A stretch of 62,095 nt of DNA. Origin: CAZPRY01 sp964589175 (GTDB taxonomy: Bacteria; Fidelibacterota; UBA2242). Shown one piece after another: positions 34,956-44,137 of this stretch. Every line of letters begins with the position of its first letter. Position 1 is the stretch's first letter. A program made the position numbers and the translations under genes. The stretch lies in contig CAZPRY010000024.1 of assembly GCA_964589175.1 (NCBI GenBank), positions 1 to 62,095 on the forward strand. Direction: 5' to 3'. The notes under the pieces are model-generated. The model worked only from the letters and a program-made list of their open reading frames with translations, searched no databases and was not told the origin of the DNA.

Positions 34956-37157
34956 ATGGAACACAATAATATGAAAACATTAGCGATATTGATCATTCCG
35001 TTTCTTCTGGCTACCGTTGCTTTTGCACAGAGCGGCGGTGAAGTCCGCTGGGTCAACGCCGGCCAGTTGCATGAGTGGGTATCCGAACAGGGCGTAGCCG
35101 TCGAAGCGGGACGAATCGATTTATGTAACCAGGATCTGTTATGGCCTTCGGAGTACGGCCGAAATATGAGGAACGGGGAATCCAGGTCACTGGTAATCGG
35201 CGTAAAAGACTATTTTGATCCCGAAATGGAGAAAACCTTCACCCATAAAGTGATTCAGGCCGGCCCGATTTACAATGCCTACCAGGAGACCGAATTCTTC
35301 AATAATACCCTGATCCAGTACGGTAAGTTTCCTACTCCCCTGGTATATGTAAATAATGTCCCGAATCACTACCTGGAGGGATTTGATCCCGTAGATGAAG
35401 TTGACGAGGAGATGGAGCCCATTCGTAAGGTCATCAACGAGATGGACTCACAGGTGGGTATTCATATAAAGCGGGAAGTGTTCGGGTATAGCAATCCTAA
35501 AATCGACGATGTTGTTTTTCATGATTATGTCTTCACCAATAACGGCATAGTCAACAAGAACGGCGGGACCATCAACGTCACCCTGAAAGATGTCTATTTC
35601 ACTTTCATCGACCGTCTGGCTTTTGCCGGTGAAGGCAATCCGGGTACGGATTTTGAATCGGGATTTGCGCACTGGGAATCTACCTGGGGCAACAGCAATA
35701 TCTTCCAATATTTCAGTCCGACCCCGACCCAATCGCTGGATGCCAGCCACCCCGATTTGAGAGGTTATTACTGCTACTACGGGCCCTTCTCGGGCAGCGA
35801 TCTGACGGCGGACGAACAGTGGGGACTGCCGGATCACGAACCGCAACAACCCGATAATATGCGCTATCATCGCATGGCGGCCGGAAATTATACCGCCCGA
35901 ATTGTACTGCATGCCGATACAAGTCCCGGCAATCCAACGAACGATCTCGGTCAGCCCTCCCTTTATCCCTGGTTTGATTCGGATTTTGCGACGATGCGCG
36001 ACATCGGTCCCTATGACGCGAATTTGATGACGGCCAAGTATGAATGCATATCCGGAGTATCAGAGCGCGGGCACCCGGGCATAAGTCACCAGGATTTTAT
36101 GCAGCAAAACGGGCTTTCCCTGCCCGAAAACGTCCCCGGCTGGGTCGGCGGCCCGGTGCAGGCTTTCTCCTTCGGTCCCTATACCCTGGCCCCCGGCGAG
36201 GATGTTCACATTGTCATGGCGGATGTCGTCAACGGCTTGTGCCGCGAGAAGAACCGGGAAGTCGCCTTTAACTGGTATCAGTACTATAACGGTACCGGCT
36301 TAAATCCCGACTTGTACCTCCCCAACGGCAGCAAAACCAGCAATCATAATGACTACAAAAAGGCCTGGGTGGAAACCTGTCTGGATTCGGTCAAGAAATC
36401 TTTCGACGCGACCCTGGAGGCCTTTTCGGACGGCGCCTATGATATTCCGGCGACCCCGCCTCCGCCCGATGTATTCAAGGTAGTCTCCGGCGGCAGCAAG
36501 GTTGCGCTGGAGTGGAGCATGAATGCCGAGGATTCTCCGGGTTTCGACGGATACATCGTATTCCGGTCGAAGAACACGATCGCCGATGAATTCACCCAGT
36601 ACGTGAAGATCTTGGATTGCTCCCTGGCGGACCTGGAACTGAAGACCGAAGTGATTGACGGTAACCGGGTATTTTATGATATTCCCGATACGAATATTGC
36701 AAATTCGGACTCTTCGCTGACAAGGGGTTTTGATTACCTCTATTATCTGCGCGCGAAGGCGGTCTCCGGCGGAGAGACGTTGTATTCGGGTATGTTTTAT
36801 GACATGTGCGGCACAATCGAAAAAGCCAAACTGCTGCGGCCACCTGTTGAGGACAACATCGACAGTATCGTGGTCGTTCCGAATCCCTATGTGATCACCA
36901 ATCGCGGGAACCAATTCGGTGAGGAATCGCTGTATGACCAGATTGCATTCTATAATCTGCCGCCGGTCTGTACCATCAAGGTCTTTACGGAACGCGGTGA
37001 TTTGATCTGGAAAAAGGAGCATACGAATTATTCCGGCGATGACTACTGGGACCAGGTCACTTCCTCCAATATGACCATTGTCAGCGGTATCTATATTATA
37101 CTGTTTGAGGCTCCTGGCGGCAAATCAACCTATCGAAAATTAATCATAATCAGGTAA
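34956..37157 (+). CDS. Exported FN3-domain protein paired with the TonB receptor
   Basis: 733 residues with a signal peptide (LAILIIPFLLATVAFAQ). The N-terminal 500 residues belong to no family that I can name: they begin GGEVRWVNAGQLHEWVSEQG and contain YGRNMRNGESRSLVIGVKDY, DYVFTNNG and a Trp/Tyr-rich middle. An FN3-like domain follows about 505-620 (PPDVFKVVSGGSKVALEWSMN), then a C-terminal piece like a diverged type IX sorting domain (VVVPNPYVITN, VSGIYIILFEAPGG). It starts 20 bases after the receptor and is followed by PorV. Its slot in the operon is that of SusD in Bacteroidota, so a surface glycan-capturing partner of the receptor is a reasonable guess, not shown by the sequence. Confidence 0.6.
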   Translation: MEHNNMKTLAILIIPFLLATVAFAQSGGEVRWVNAGQLHEWVSEQGVAVEAGRIDLCNQDLLWPSEYGRNMRNGESRSLVIGVKDYFDPEMEKTFTHKVIQAGPIYNAYQETEFFNNTLIQYGKFPTPLVYVNNVPNHYLEGFDPVDEVDEEMEPIRKVINEMDSQVGIHIKREVFGYSNPKIDDVVFHDYVFTNNGIVNKNGGTINVTLKDVYFTFIDRLAFAGEGNPGTDFESGFAHWESTWGNSNIFQYFSPTPTQSLDASHPDLRGYYCYYGPFSGSDLTADEQWGLPDHEPQQPDNMRYHRMAAGNYTARIVLHADTSPGNPTNDLGQPSLYPWFDSDFATMRDIGPYDANLMTAKYECISGVSERGHPGISHQDFMQQNGLSLPENVPGWVGGPVQAFSFGPYTLAPGEDVHIVMADVVNGLCREKNREVAFNWYQYYNGTGLNPDLYLPNGSKTSNHNDYKKAWVETCLDSVKKSFDATLEAFSDGAYDIPATPPPPDVFKVVSGGSKVALEWSMNAEDSPGFDGYIVFRSKNTIADEFTQYVKILDCSLADLELKTEVIDGNRVFYDIPDTNIANSDSSLTRGFDYLYYLRAKAVSGGETLYSGMFYDMCGTIEKAKLLRPPVEDNIDSIVVVPNPYVITNRGNQFGEESLYDQIAFYNLPPVCTIKVFTERGDLIWKKEHTNYSGDDYWDQVTSSNMTIVSGIYIILFEAPGGKSTYRKLIIIR

Positions 37158-37172
37158 TAAACAGGAGATACT

Positions 37173-38177
37173 ATGTCAAATAAAACTAAAATATTTTTCG
37201 GGATTACCCTGGCGACTCTTGTTTTTACAAATTTCCTGTTTTCCGAAAATATCAAATACGGCCAGACCGGGTTCCAGTTTTTAAGCGTGACCCCGGAAGC
37301 ACGGGCGGCCGCCATGGCCGAAGCGGTCACCGCGACGGATATGTATTCCAGCTCCGTTTTCTACAATCCCGCCTGTCTTGCGAACATGGATAAATTCATG
37401 GACATCACGCTGAGTCGCAACAGTTGGATTGCCGGGATTGAGCACAACAACCTCAGTTTTGCGCTCAATCCTTTCGGCGGCCGATTCGGAACCATCGGCG
37501 TCAGCTATCAGGGGGTCAACTATGGCGAGATTCAGGGAACGGCGGTATCGCCGGTGAATCCCAGCGGATATATTCTGACCGATATCATTACCCCTACGGC
37601 GAATGCGATTGGGATCTCCTATGCGAAGAAGCTGACCGATCGATTTGCCGTCGGCGGACAGGTCAAAAAAGTGACGCAGGATTTTGGGAACATGGTCATT
37701 TCCGCGAGTGAGATCAGCGATTCGACGACGGTCGTCAATTATTCCAGTTCCCCCTGGGCGCTGGACTTCGGCACGATTTTCAACACCAATTTCAAAAGCC
37801 TCAAATTCGGGATGTCCGTGCGGAATTTTTCCCAGGAGGTGCAATATGAGAACGAGGGTTTTCAACTGCCGCTGGTCTTCACGATGGGAATTTCAGCCGA
37901 CCTGATGGATTTTACTCCGCTGGGCAAGCATCATTCGCTGATCCTGAATATCGATGCATCCCATTTTCGGGCCCGCCCCGAACAGATCAAGCTGGGGCTG
38001 GAATACACTTTGATGGATTTTCTGTCATTGAGAACCGGGTATGCCAACAATATGAAAGAAACCGACCTCTCCTTCGGGATGGGGCTCTCGGTGCTTGGCC
38101 TCACCTTCGATTACGCCTTTATTCCATTCGATTCCTTTGACGCGGTTCAGATTATGACCTTACGGTTTAAAATATAA
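37173..38177 (+). CDS. PorV/PorQ-family outer-membrane protein (UPF0164-like)
   Basis: 334 residues, signal peptide, then the family opening GQTGFQFLSVTPEARAAAMAEAVTA and SVFYNPACLANMD, and repeating beta strands to LRFKI at the end. This is the PorV/UPF0164 family of FadL-like barrels. PorV proper is the shuttle of type IX secretion that hands cargo to the sortase-like PorU. Here it is embedded in a sugar-uptake operon between the FN3 protein and the TIG lipoprotein, so it may be a dedicated paralogue that displays the local sorting-domain proteins, or an uptake-linked barrel. Confidence 0.8.
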   Translation: MSNKTKIFFGITLATLVFTNFLFSENIKYGQTGFQFLSVTPEARAAAMAEAVTATDMYSSSVFYNPACLANMDKFMDITLSRNSWIAGIEHNNLSFALNPFGGRFGTIGVSYQGVNYGEIQGTAVSPVNPSGYILTDIITPTANAIGISYAKKLTDRFAVGGQVKKVTQDFGNMVISASEISDSTTVVNYSSSPWALDFGTIFNTNFKSLKFGMSVRNFSQEVQYENEGFQLPLVFTMGISADLMDFTPLGKHHSLILNIDASHFRARPEQIKLGLEYTLMDFLSLRTGYANNMKETDLSFGMGLSVLGLTFDYAFIPFDSFDAVQIMTLRFKI

Positions 38178-38196
38178 TGCTCAGGAGGATAAGAGA

Positions 38197-39483
38197 ATGA
38201 AACCATCATCCATTCAACTCTATATATTTCTGTTTATGACCGTATTATTGCTATTATCCTGCGAGAACCTGGCGCCTTTCCAGGATAACGAAGTTATCAC
38301 TGGCTGGGAATATGTACAGGATAAAACCGACGGCGCGGATACGGTGAAGATAACCGATATTCAACCCCAGGGAGCGGCGGCCGAGACGGCATCCGTATTG
38401 ACGATTTATGGAGAGAATTTCCAACCCGGTGTTGAAAATGTCCGGGTTTTCTTCAACAGTACCGAGGTGACCGTAATTTCCGCCGGCGAAACCGAGATCG
38501 AAGTCTACCGGCCCAAAATCAGCGGGGATTCCGTGATCGCAAAAGTCGCTTGTCACGATAGAATCAATGTGGCCCATTCCGAGCCTATTGCGATTGCCCA
38601 AGTAGTGTCCAGTTTTGGAAATTTTGTAAGCGCTGAACAGATTAAAGATTTCACGATCGATGCCAACAGCAACATCTATGCATTTCTGGCCGGCGATGTG
38701 AACAGCTTGATTAAATTTGAATACCCCAGCCAGTCACGCTCCATCTGGATTGGCGAACTGGATGCCGGACAACCGCCCTATGGATTTTATACGCCGATTG
38801 AATTGAAAGTTGATGTTGCGGGAGATATTGCTTATACGGCCAATATTGAAGTATTATTGCGTTGCGGTGCTGACGGAAGTCATTATCTTAATAATCGTGT
38901 TGATATGCTCGGAGCGAACACCATTGTCGCCCGTGAATTTGATTATGCGTTCAATGACGATATTTACGTTGGCGGTATCAATAGCGGGATCATCCGAGTG
39001 CCGCAAAGTGGCGGTGTAAAGAAATTTGACTTATATCCCGGATTCACCATAAAAGCGCTTCGGGTTTACGATGGCTTTGTGTACGTCATCGCTAAACCGC
39101 AGGCCGGAACAACAGGCACTTACGGGGTTTATAAAAATGAAATCAATCCAACGGATGGATCGCTGGGAGCCTCGACTATGGTGTTCGACTGGAAAAGTAT
39201 AAGGAATGCCAGCACTTACGAACTGAACGACCTGACTTTTTCTGCTTCCGGAGTGATGTTTGTTGCCAGCGGTGATGCACATTCGCCGCTGATGAAATAC
39301 GAAAATGACGCATTGGTACCGGTATATTTTGATATCATCCCTTCGCCAATTAACGAGATGGAGTGGGGCACGGGAAATTATCTGTACGTTCTTACAAAAA
39401 CTTCAGCATCTTTTGGGAGTGGTAATAAAATCTACAAAGTTAATTTGGGTGAACCGGGGGCCCCATATTTTGGAAGGGAATAA
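38197..39483 (+). CDS. Lipoprotein with IPT/TIG domain and propeller-like repeats
   Basis: 428 residues. Signal peptide with lipobox LLLSC. Residues about 48-130 form an IPT/TIG immunoglobulin-like domain (ITDIQPQGAAAETASVLTIYGENF). Residues about 145-420 contain repeated strand blocks (IDANSNIYAF, GDIAYTANIEVLL, DDIYVGGI, GVMFVASGD, NYLYVLTKT) resembling an NHL/beta-propeller. In Bacteroidota, TIG lipoproteins of SusE/F or SGBP type bind glycan at the surface. A similar role next to this receptor is inferred. Linked by 19 bases to the PorV gene with a GGAGG ribosome-binding site. Confidence 0.7.
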   Translation: MKPSSIQLYIFLFMTVLLLLSCENLAPFQDNEVITGWEYVQDKTDGADTVKITDIQPQGAAAETASVLTIYGENFQPGVENVRVFFNSTEVTVISAGETEIEVYRPKISGDSVIAKVACHDRINVAHSEPIAIAQVVSSFGNFVSAEQIKDFTIDANSNIYAFLAGDVNSLIKFEYPSQSRSIWIGELDAGQPPYGFYTPIELKVDVAGDIAYTANIEVLLRCGADGSHYLNNRVDMLGANTIVAREFDYAFNDDIYVGGINSGIIRVPQSGGVKKFDLYPGFTIKALRVYDGFVYVIAKPQAGTTGTYGVYKNEINPTDGSLGASTMVFDWKSIRNASTYELNDLTFSASGVMFVASGDAHSPLMKYENDALVPVYFDIIPSPINEMEWGTGNYLYVLTKTSASFGSGNKIYKVNLGEPGAPYFGRE

Positions 39484-39494
39484 TATTTATTTCC

Positions 39495-39519
39495 TATCAG
39501 ATTCGAAAAGAAACTGATA
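39495..39519 (+). other. Hairpin TATCAG/CTGATA between TIG and CBM genes
   Basis: TATCAG (39495-39500) and CTGATA (39514-39519) pair around 13 bases. A purine-rich stretch (GAGGAGGGGG at about 39541-39552) and a second AAAAAGG follow before the true ribosome-binding site (AAGGAGAG) of the CBM gene. It may separate expression of the CBM protein from the upstream transport genes. Confidence 0.3.
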
Positions 39520-39638
39520 AATCAAACCAATATTTATAAGAGAGGAGGGGGAAATTAAAAAGGTATCTGTTGTTTTACAAACTTTAGAGATCATTCAAGG
39601 AAAAAGGTATTTGTGTTAATTAAAAAAGGAGAGACGTT

Positions 39639-42095
39639 ATGAAGAAATTGCTAGTTGCATTGGTCATTTTGGTAACTTTCCTGAGTGTCAATATTTTTGC
39701 CGATCAGGTTATTGCCAAATTTGAAACTGATACGGATGGCTATGCCGACAATGGATGGGGGACGGGCTTAACGGCGGTGGCAATCGCCGCGGATCCTGAT
39801 GCCGCCCAGTCTGACATGGCGTTAAAATTGGATTTCAGTGGTGTGGCCGGAGAACGGGGACTCATTGCGAAGAGTGGTGTCAACCCGGGTGGTGCGTTGC
39901 TTATGACCTACTGGGTATGGTTACCGACCGATATTCCGGATTCAGTCAGACTGATTGTCTGGGGCCAGGATAAGGATTGGCATCATGTTGAAGTCGAGAT
40001 GGCGGTTGCCGATCTGCCCAAAGAGGTCTGGTACCCCGTAAATTTTAACATTGCGGAGCTGACTGTTGCCGATAACGGTTATTCGGGTATCGGCAGTGTT
40101 CATCAAATCAGCGGTATTGGTATCACCCGTCGTGAAGAAACCGACGCCGATGCAAACTGGGTGGGCAGCATCTATGTTGATGACGTATCCCTTGTTGGCG
40201 CCTATCCGACGGTGCTCTCCGATTTTGAGGCCGGTCTGGGCTCATTTGAGAATACAGGATGGGGTGCCGGATTTGTCAGCTTGACGGCCGTTACGGATCC
40301 CGCTGCAACAGAAACGGATAATGCGATGGAATTAGCCTTTAATGGGGCTAATGGCGACAATGCGCGGATTTATTGGGCGGGTGGAATCACTCCTTCTGCA
40401 ACCGATCTCCTTCTGTTTACCTATGTTTATCTCCCGACCGGAACACCGGACGGAATTCAGATTGAATGGGTATCTCAGGATGTGAATTGGGGAGATGAAA
40501 AGTCAATGGGTGCCCTGGCAAGTGATATTCCGAAGGATACCTGGTGGCCAATCACCTTTAATTTTGCTGCTTTTTCAGCGGATCCTTCATCGGGATTTGA
40601 TAAGGGCACTCTCCAGTGGGTCGGTCTCCGGGTCAACAAATGGAATGTCGCTGAGGCCGATGCCAATTGGGCCGGATCCATCTATTTTGACGATGCAATG
40701 GTGCTGGGAACCAATGAGACGTTACCGCCATTGATTGCTTCAACCTTGACCGCGGCACTGAAAGACAGCACTGATCTACAGGGTGAAGTACATCATTATG
40801 TTCTGCTTGAATTCAGCGAACAACCGGAACATACTCAGGCAAAATATGATGTTTATTTCGCCGAATCGGCAATTACTAATGTCACTGCGGCAGGCGTTCA
40901 TCATCTGCAGAATTTAGGTGCCAGCGGTGAAAGTTCTACCAAATTTGGCCATGAATTTTATTCAGCAGACGGCAGTGGTACAAAGACCTATCATTACGCT
41001 GTGGTGGTAACTGAGGCAGACAGCAGTAAATTCGATGCGACATTAAGCACTGCAACTGCTACTCAGCAGTGCAATGATGCCCTTGATATTCCGTTACTGG
41101 ATGAATTTGATTTTGCCGCCGATGGTAATCTTTCGGAATTTGAAGCAGTCGCAGTTCAATTTCCGGATATGGTGCTCAGACCGCTGTTGGCCGGCAGTGA
41201 TTATGAGGGTTATGAATACACAATTGGTAATACGGATTTTGACTTCACCGGATACATTGTGATGACTCATGAAGCTATGTACTGGGGATTTGAAGTTATT
41301 GATAATGAAGCCGGCGCCGACCAACTCTGGCGCGGTGACGGTGTCGATCCTTTCTTTGGCTTATATAACATTCTTGAAGACGAAACAATTCTGACTGGTA
41401 CGAATGCACAGGCCGGCTGGATGCGTTTTGGTGTTTCCGCCAGAGAAGATGACAAGGTCCAGTGGGACGGATACGATAACGCTTTTGATGTTCCCGGTAT
41501 CGTTGTCAATGTTTCCCCCAAAGGCTTTGGTTCATTGAGCTTTATTGTTGAATGGAGTTTCAGATTCGATTCTCTGGCAACTTTTGATAACGGAAGCGGA
41601 CTCTGCAAGAGTTTTACTCCGGCAGCCGGTATGATGATTCCTTTCAAACTGGATGTGAATGATCGGGATACCCTGACATATTCGACGCAGGGCCGTGATC
41701 ACCAGCTGAGCTGGGGCTGCATGGAATCCGCCGGATGGCCGAATCCTTTCGGTTGGGCTTCAAGAGCCGCGATTGTTTCCGGCGGATCTGCAATTGATAA
41801 TGTCAGCAACGTTCCGATGAAATTCGAACTTGCGAATGCTTATCCGAATCCGTTCAACCCGACCACGAACATTTCCTTTCAGGTGCCTCATCAGGAAGAT
41901 GTTGCGCTCGTAATTTATAACGTGCTGGGCCAGAAAGTGAGAACCCTGGTGAACAAGAGCATGAATACGGGTGAGTATAACATTACCTGGGACGCCACCG
42001 ATATGTTCGGAAGCCAGGTCAGCAGCGGGATCTATTTCGTACGCATGCAGGCCGGTGATTTTGTCAAGATCAGAAAACTGACCCTGATGAGATGA
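39639..42095 (+). CDS. Secreted multi-CBM protein with type IX sorting domain, no catalytic domain
   Basis: 818 residues with a signal peptide (LLVALVILVTFLSVNIFA). Two similar beta-sandwich modules follow (about 23-188 and 192-350): FETDTDGYADNGWGTG against FEAGLGSFENTGWGAG, each closing with a D-A-N-W-x-G-S-I-Y-x-D-D block. They resemble mannan/glucan-binding modules of the CBM11/CBM27 type. A linker domain (about 365-480), a CBM9/DOMON-like module (about 485-725; MTHEAMYWGFEV, DGVDPFFGLY, FIVEWSFRFDSL) and a sorting domain (YPNPFNPTTNISF, SSGIYFVRM) complete it. No hydrolase motif is visible. A strong AAGGAGAG ribosome-binding site and a strong terminator suggest high expression. Likely a surface or shed glycan-capture protein. 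Confidence 0.8.
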   Translation: MKKLLVALVILVTFLSVNIFADQVIAKFETDTDGYADNGWGTGLTAVAIAADPDAAQSDMALKLDFSGVAGERGLIAKSGVNPGGALLMTYWVWLPTDIPDSVRLIVWGQDKDWHHVEVEMAVADLPKEVWYPVNFNIAELTVADNGYSGIGSVHQISGIGITRREETDADANWVGSIYVDDVSLVGAYPTVLSDFEAGLGSFENTGWGAGFVSLTAVTDPAATETDNAMELAFNGANGDNARIYWAGGITPSATDLLLFTYVYLPTGTPDGIQIEWVSQDVNWGDEKSMGALASDIPKDTWWPITFNFAAFSADPSSGFDKGTLQWVGLRVNKWNVAEADANWAGSIYFDDAMVLGTNETLPPLIASTLTAALKDSTDLQGEVHHYVLLEFSEQPEHTQAKYDVYFAESAITNVTAAGVHHLQNLGASGESSTKFGHEFYSADGSGTKTYHYAVVVTEADSSKFDATLSTATATQQCNDALDIPLLDEFDFAADGNLSEFEAVAVQFPDMVLRPLLAGSDYEGYEYTIGNTDFDFTGYIVMTHEAMYWGFEVIDNEAGADQLWRGDGVDPFFGLYNILEDETILTGTNAQAGWMRFGVSAREDDKVQWDGYDNAFDVPGIVVNVSPKGFGSLSFIVEWSFRFDSLATFDNGSGLCKSFTPAAGMMIPFKLDVNDRDTLTYSTQGRDHQLSWGCMESAGWPNPFGWASRAAIVSGGSAIDNVSNVPMKFELANAYPNPFNPTTNISFQVPHQEDVALVIYNVLGQKVRTLVNKSMNTGEYNITWDATDMFGSQVSSGIYFVRMQAGDFVKIRKLTLMR

Positions 42096-42142
42096 TGAGA
42101 ATTTTCGGGTACAACTAGGATTATTCCCATTTTTTCTCGGAG

Positions 42143-42176
42143 AAAAAGGGGGAGGTAGCAAACCCTCCCCCTTTTT
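42143..42176 (+). terminator. Strong rho-independent terminator
   Basis: AAAAAGGGGGAGG and CCCTCCCCCTTTTT pair around a TAGCAAA loop, 48 bases after the CBM gene stop, ending in a T-run. It closes the receptor-CBM operon and separates it from the symporter operon. Confidence 0.95.
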
Positions 42177-42212
42177 AGGATTGATAACAGACCTCGAAAT
42201 TTCACACGATAC

Positions 42213-42234
42213 GGATATACTCGGGTGAGTATCC
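42213..42234 (+). promoter_or_regulatory. Inverted repeat upstream of the symporter operon
   Basis: GGATATACTC and GAGTATCC are inverted copies with one bulged base around GGGT, 80 bases before the symporter start and just after the terminator. It may be the operator or leader hairpin of the second mannan operon, whose gap lacks a CGAAA-type LacI box of the quality seen elsewhere. Confidence 0.35.
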
Positions 42235-42313
42235 AGCTCGTGCTCTTTTGCCCGGCCGGGAACGGGACGGTCGGCATTTTTGGGGGATATCGAATGGATG
42301 GAGAACACCAGCA

Positions 42314-44137
42314 ATGCGGCTAAACCTGATCGACTTTCTCATCATTGTACTGTATCTGGCTTCCACGGTGATGATCGGTTTGGTGTTGAAGAAACGGGCC
42401 CAGGCCAGCAAAACGGCCTATTTGCTGGGCAGCAATAAATTGCCCTGGTACATGCTGGGTCTGTCCAATGCTTCCGGTATGTTCGACATCTCCGGAACGA
42501 TGTGGTTAGTTACGCTCACATTTGTGTATGGACTGAAGTGTATCTGGATTCCGTGGCTGTGGCCGGTCTTCAACCAGATTTTCCTGATGGTTTTTCTCTC
42601 TGCCTGGCTGCGTCGTTCGAATGTGACTACCGGAGCCGAATGGATCGGAACCCGCTTTGGTACCGAGAAAGGCGCCACGCTTTCTCATAAAGTCGTGATC
42701 GTTTTTGCCCTGATCAGCTGCCTGGGATTCCTGGCCTATGGCTTCGTGGGCCTCGGGAAATTCATGGAAATCTTTATTCCCTGGGAAATTGTCTCCCGCT
42801 ACGTTCCTTTTGATGTGCCCGCGCAGTACGTTCCGCATCTTTACGGTATCGTCTTTACCGCGTTCAGCGTTTTCTACACGATTCTGGGCGGCATGGTCAG
42901 TATCGTCTGGGCCGACGTGATGCAGTATATCATTATGGCGATCTCATCCATCATGATCGGCATCATCGCCTTCAACGCGCTTTCCACCCATGCACTCATG
43001 GTGCCCGACGGCTGGATGAATCCCTTCTTCGGGTGGCGGCTCAATCTGGACTGGACGAATATCATCGCCGAGGTCAACGATAAAATTGCCAGCGACGGTT
43101 ATTCACTGTTTTCCATCTTTTTCATGATGATGCTTTTTAAAGGGGTTTTAGTCAGCGTCGCGGGGCCCGCGCCCAACTACGATATGCAGAAAATTCTGGC
43201 TACCAAATCGCCGAAAGAGGCGGCCAAGATGAGCGGTTTTGTATCGGTGATACTGAATCCGATCCGCTATATCATGATTACCGGGTTCGCCGTACTGGCC
43301 CTGCTTTTCTACGACAAACTGGATTTAGTCGCGGGCGGGCGCCTGGATTTCGAACAGATTCTGCCTTCCGCGATCAATGAATTTGTGCCCATCGGATTCA
43401 CCGGCTTGATGCTGGCGGGTTTGCTGGCGGCTTTTATCGGGACTTTTGCCGGGACGCTGAATGCGGCCCAGGCTTACATTGTCAACGACATTTACCTGAA
43501 ATACATGAAACCGCAGGCCAGCAATCGCCAGGTTTCCCTGGTCACCTACATCACCGGAATAACAGTCGTGGTGGTTAGCGTCATTTTCGGCATATTCGCC
43601 CTGGACATCAACAGCATTCTGCAGTGGATCGTATCGGCGCTGTGGGGCAGCTATATTGTAGCCAATGTCCTCAAGTGGTATTGGTGGCGTTTCAACGGAC
43701 ACGGTTATTTCTGGGGCATGGTCAGCGGCATTGTTCCGGCCCTCATTTTTCCGCGAATCTTCGATACGCTGGATCTCTATTATTTTCCGTTGATCCTGCT
43801 GATTTCGGTCGTGGGTGCCCTGCTCGGTACCTACCTGTACCCGCCGACCGATGAAAGAGTACTCATGAAGTTCTATAAGAGCGTGCGCCCCTGGGGTTTC
43901 TGGAAGCCGATCCATGACATGGTTGTTGCGGAAGACCCGGGTTTTGCGTATGCGAGTACATTCAAACGTGACATGGTCAATGTGTTCATCGGGATCATCT
44001 GGCAGACCGCCATCATCGCGATCCCGATTTTTGTGGTGCTGCACGAATTCACATATGCGTCCGTGTGTTTCGCCATAATCGTCGCTACATCGGCCTTTTT
44101 GAAAAAGAACTGGTATGATAAACTGGAAGAAAATTAA
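42314..44137 (+). CDS. Sodium:solute symporter (SSS family), sugar uptake
   Basis: 607 residues from ATG 42314 (the frame opens earlier, but this start places the first transmembrane helix, LIDFLIIVLYLASTVMIGLVL, at the N-terminus). About 14 hydrophobic segments, the SSS signature region (GLMLAGLLAAFIGTFAGTLNAAQAYIVNDIYLKYM) and early RxSNVTTGAEWIGTRFG fit the family of Na+/sugar cotransporters. It would carry mannose- or glucose-containing disaccharides across the inner membrane for the epimerase and phosphorylase that follow. Its last 23 bases overlap the next gene, so they are co-transcribed. Confidence 0.92.
   Translation: MRLNLIDFLIIVLYLASTVMIGLVLKKRAQASKTAYLLGSNKLPWYMLGLSNASGMFDISGTMWLVTLTFVYGLKCIWIPWLWPVFNQIFLMVFLSAWLRRSNVTTGAEWIGTRFGTEKGATLSHKVVIVFALISCLGFLAYGFVGLGKFMEIFIPWEIVSRYVPFDVPAQYVPHLYGIVFTAFSVFYTILGGMVSIVWADVMQYIIMAISSIMIGIIAFNALSTHALMVPDGWMNPFFGWRLNLDWTNIIAEVNDKIASDGYSLFSIFFMMMLFKGVLVSVAGPAPNYDMQKILATKSPKEAAKMSGFVSVILNPIRYIMITGFAVLALLFYDKLDLVAGGRLDFEQILPSAINEFVPIGFTGLMLAGLLAAFIGTFAGTLNAAQAYIVNDIYLKYMKPQASNRQVSLVTYITGITVVVVSVIFGIFALDINSILQWIVSALWGSYIVANVLKWYWWRFNGHGYFWGMVSGIVPALIFPRIFDTLDLYYFPLILLISVVGALLGTYLYPPTDERVLMKFYKSVRPWGFWKPIHDMVVAEDPGFAYASTFKRDMVNVFIGIIWQTAIIAIPIFVVLHEFTYASVCFAIIVATSAFLKKNWYDKLEEN

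Noticed and set aside
34956..37157. Possible SusD homologue after the TonB receptor
   Set aside because: Not lipobox-bearing and lacks the SusD opening and TPR-like helical pattern. It carries FN3-like and sorting-like parts instead.
39639..40730. DNA-level tandem repeat in the CBM gene
   Set aside because: The two modules are related at protein level only (same block order), consistent with old domain duplication rather than a recent DNA repeat.
30127..42095. Recurring YPNPFNP coding motif as a nucleotide repeat or CRISPR-like array
   Set aside because: It is the conserved start of type IX sorting domains in separate proteins. Spacing is gene-scale and the codons differ.
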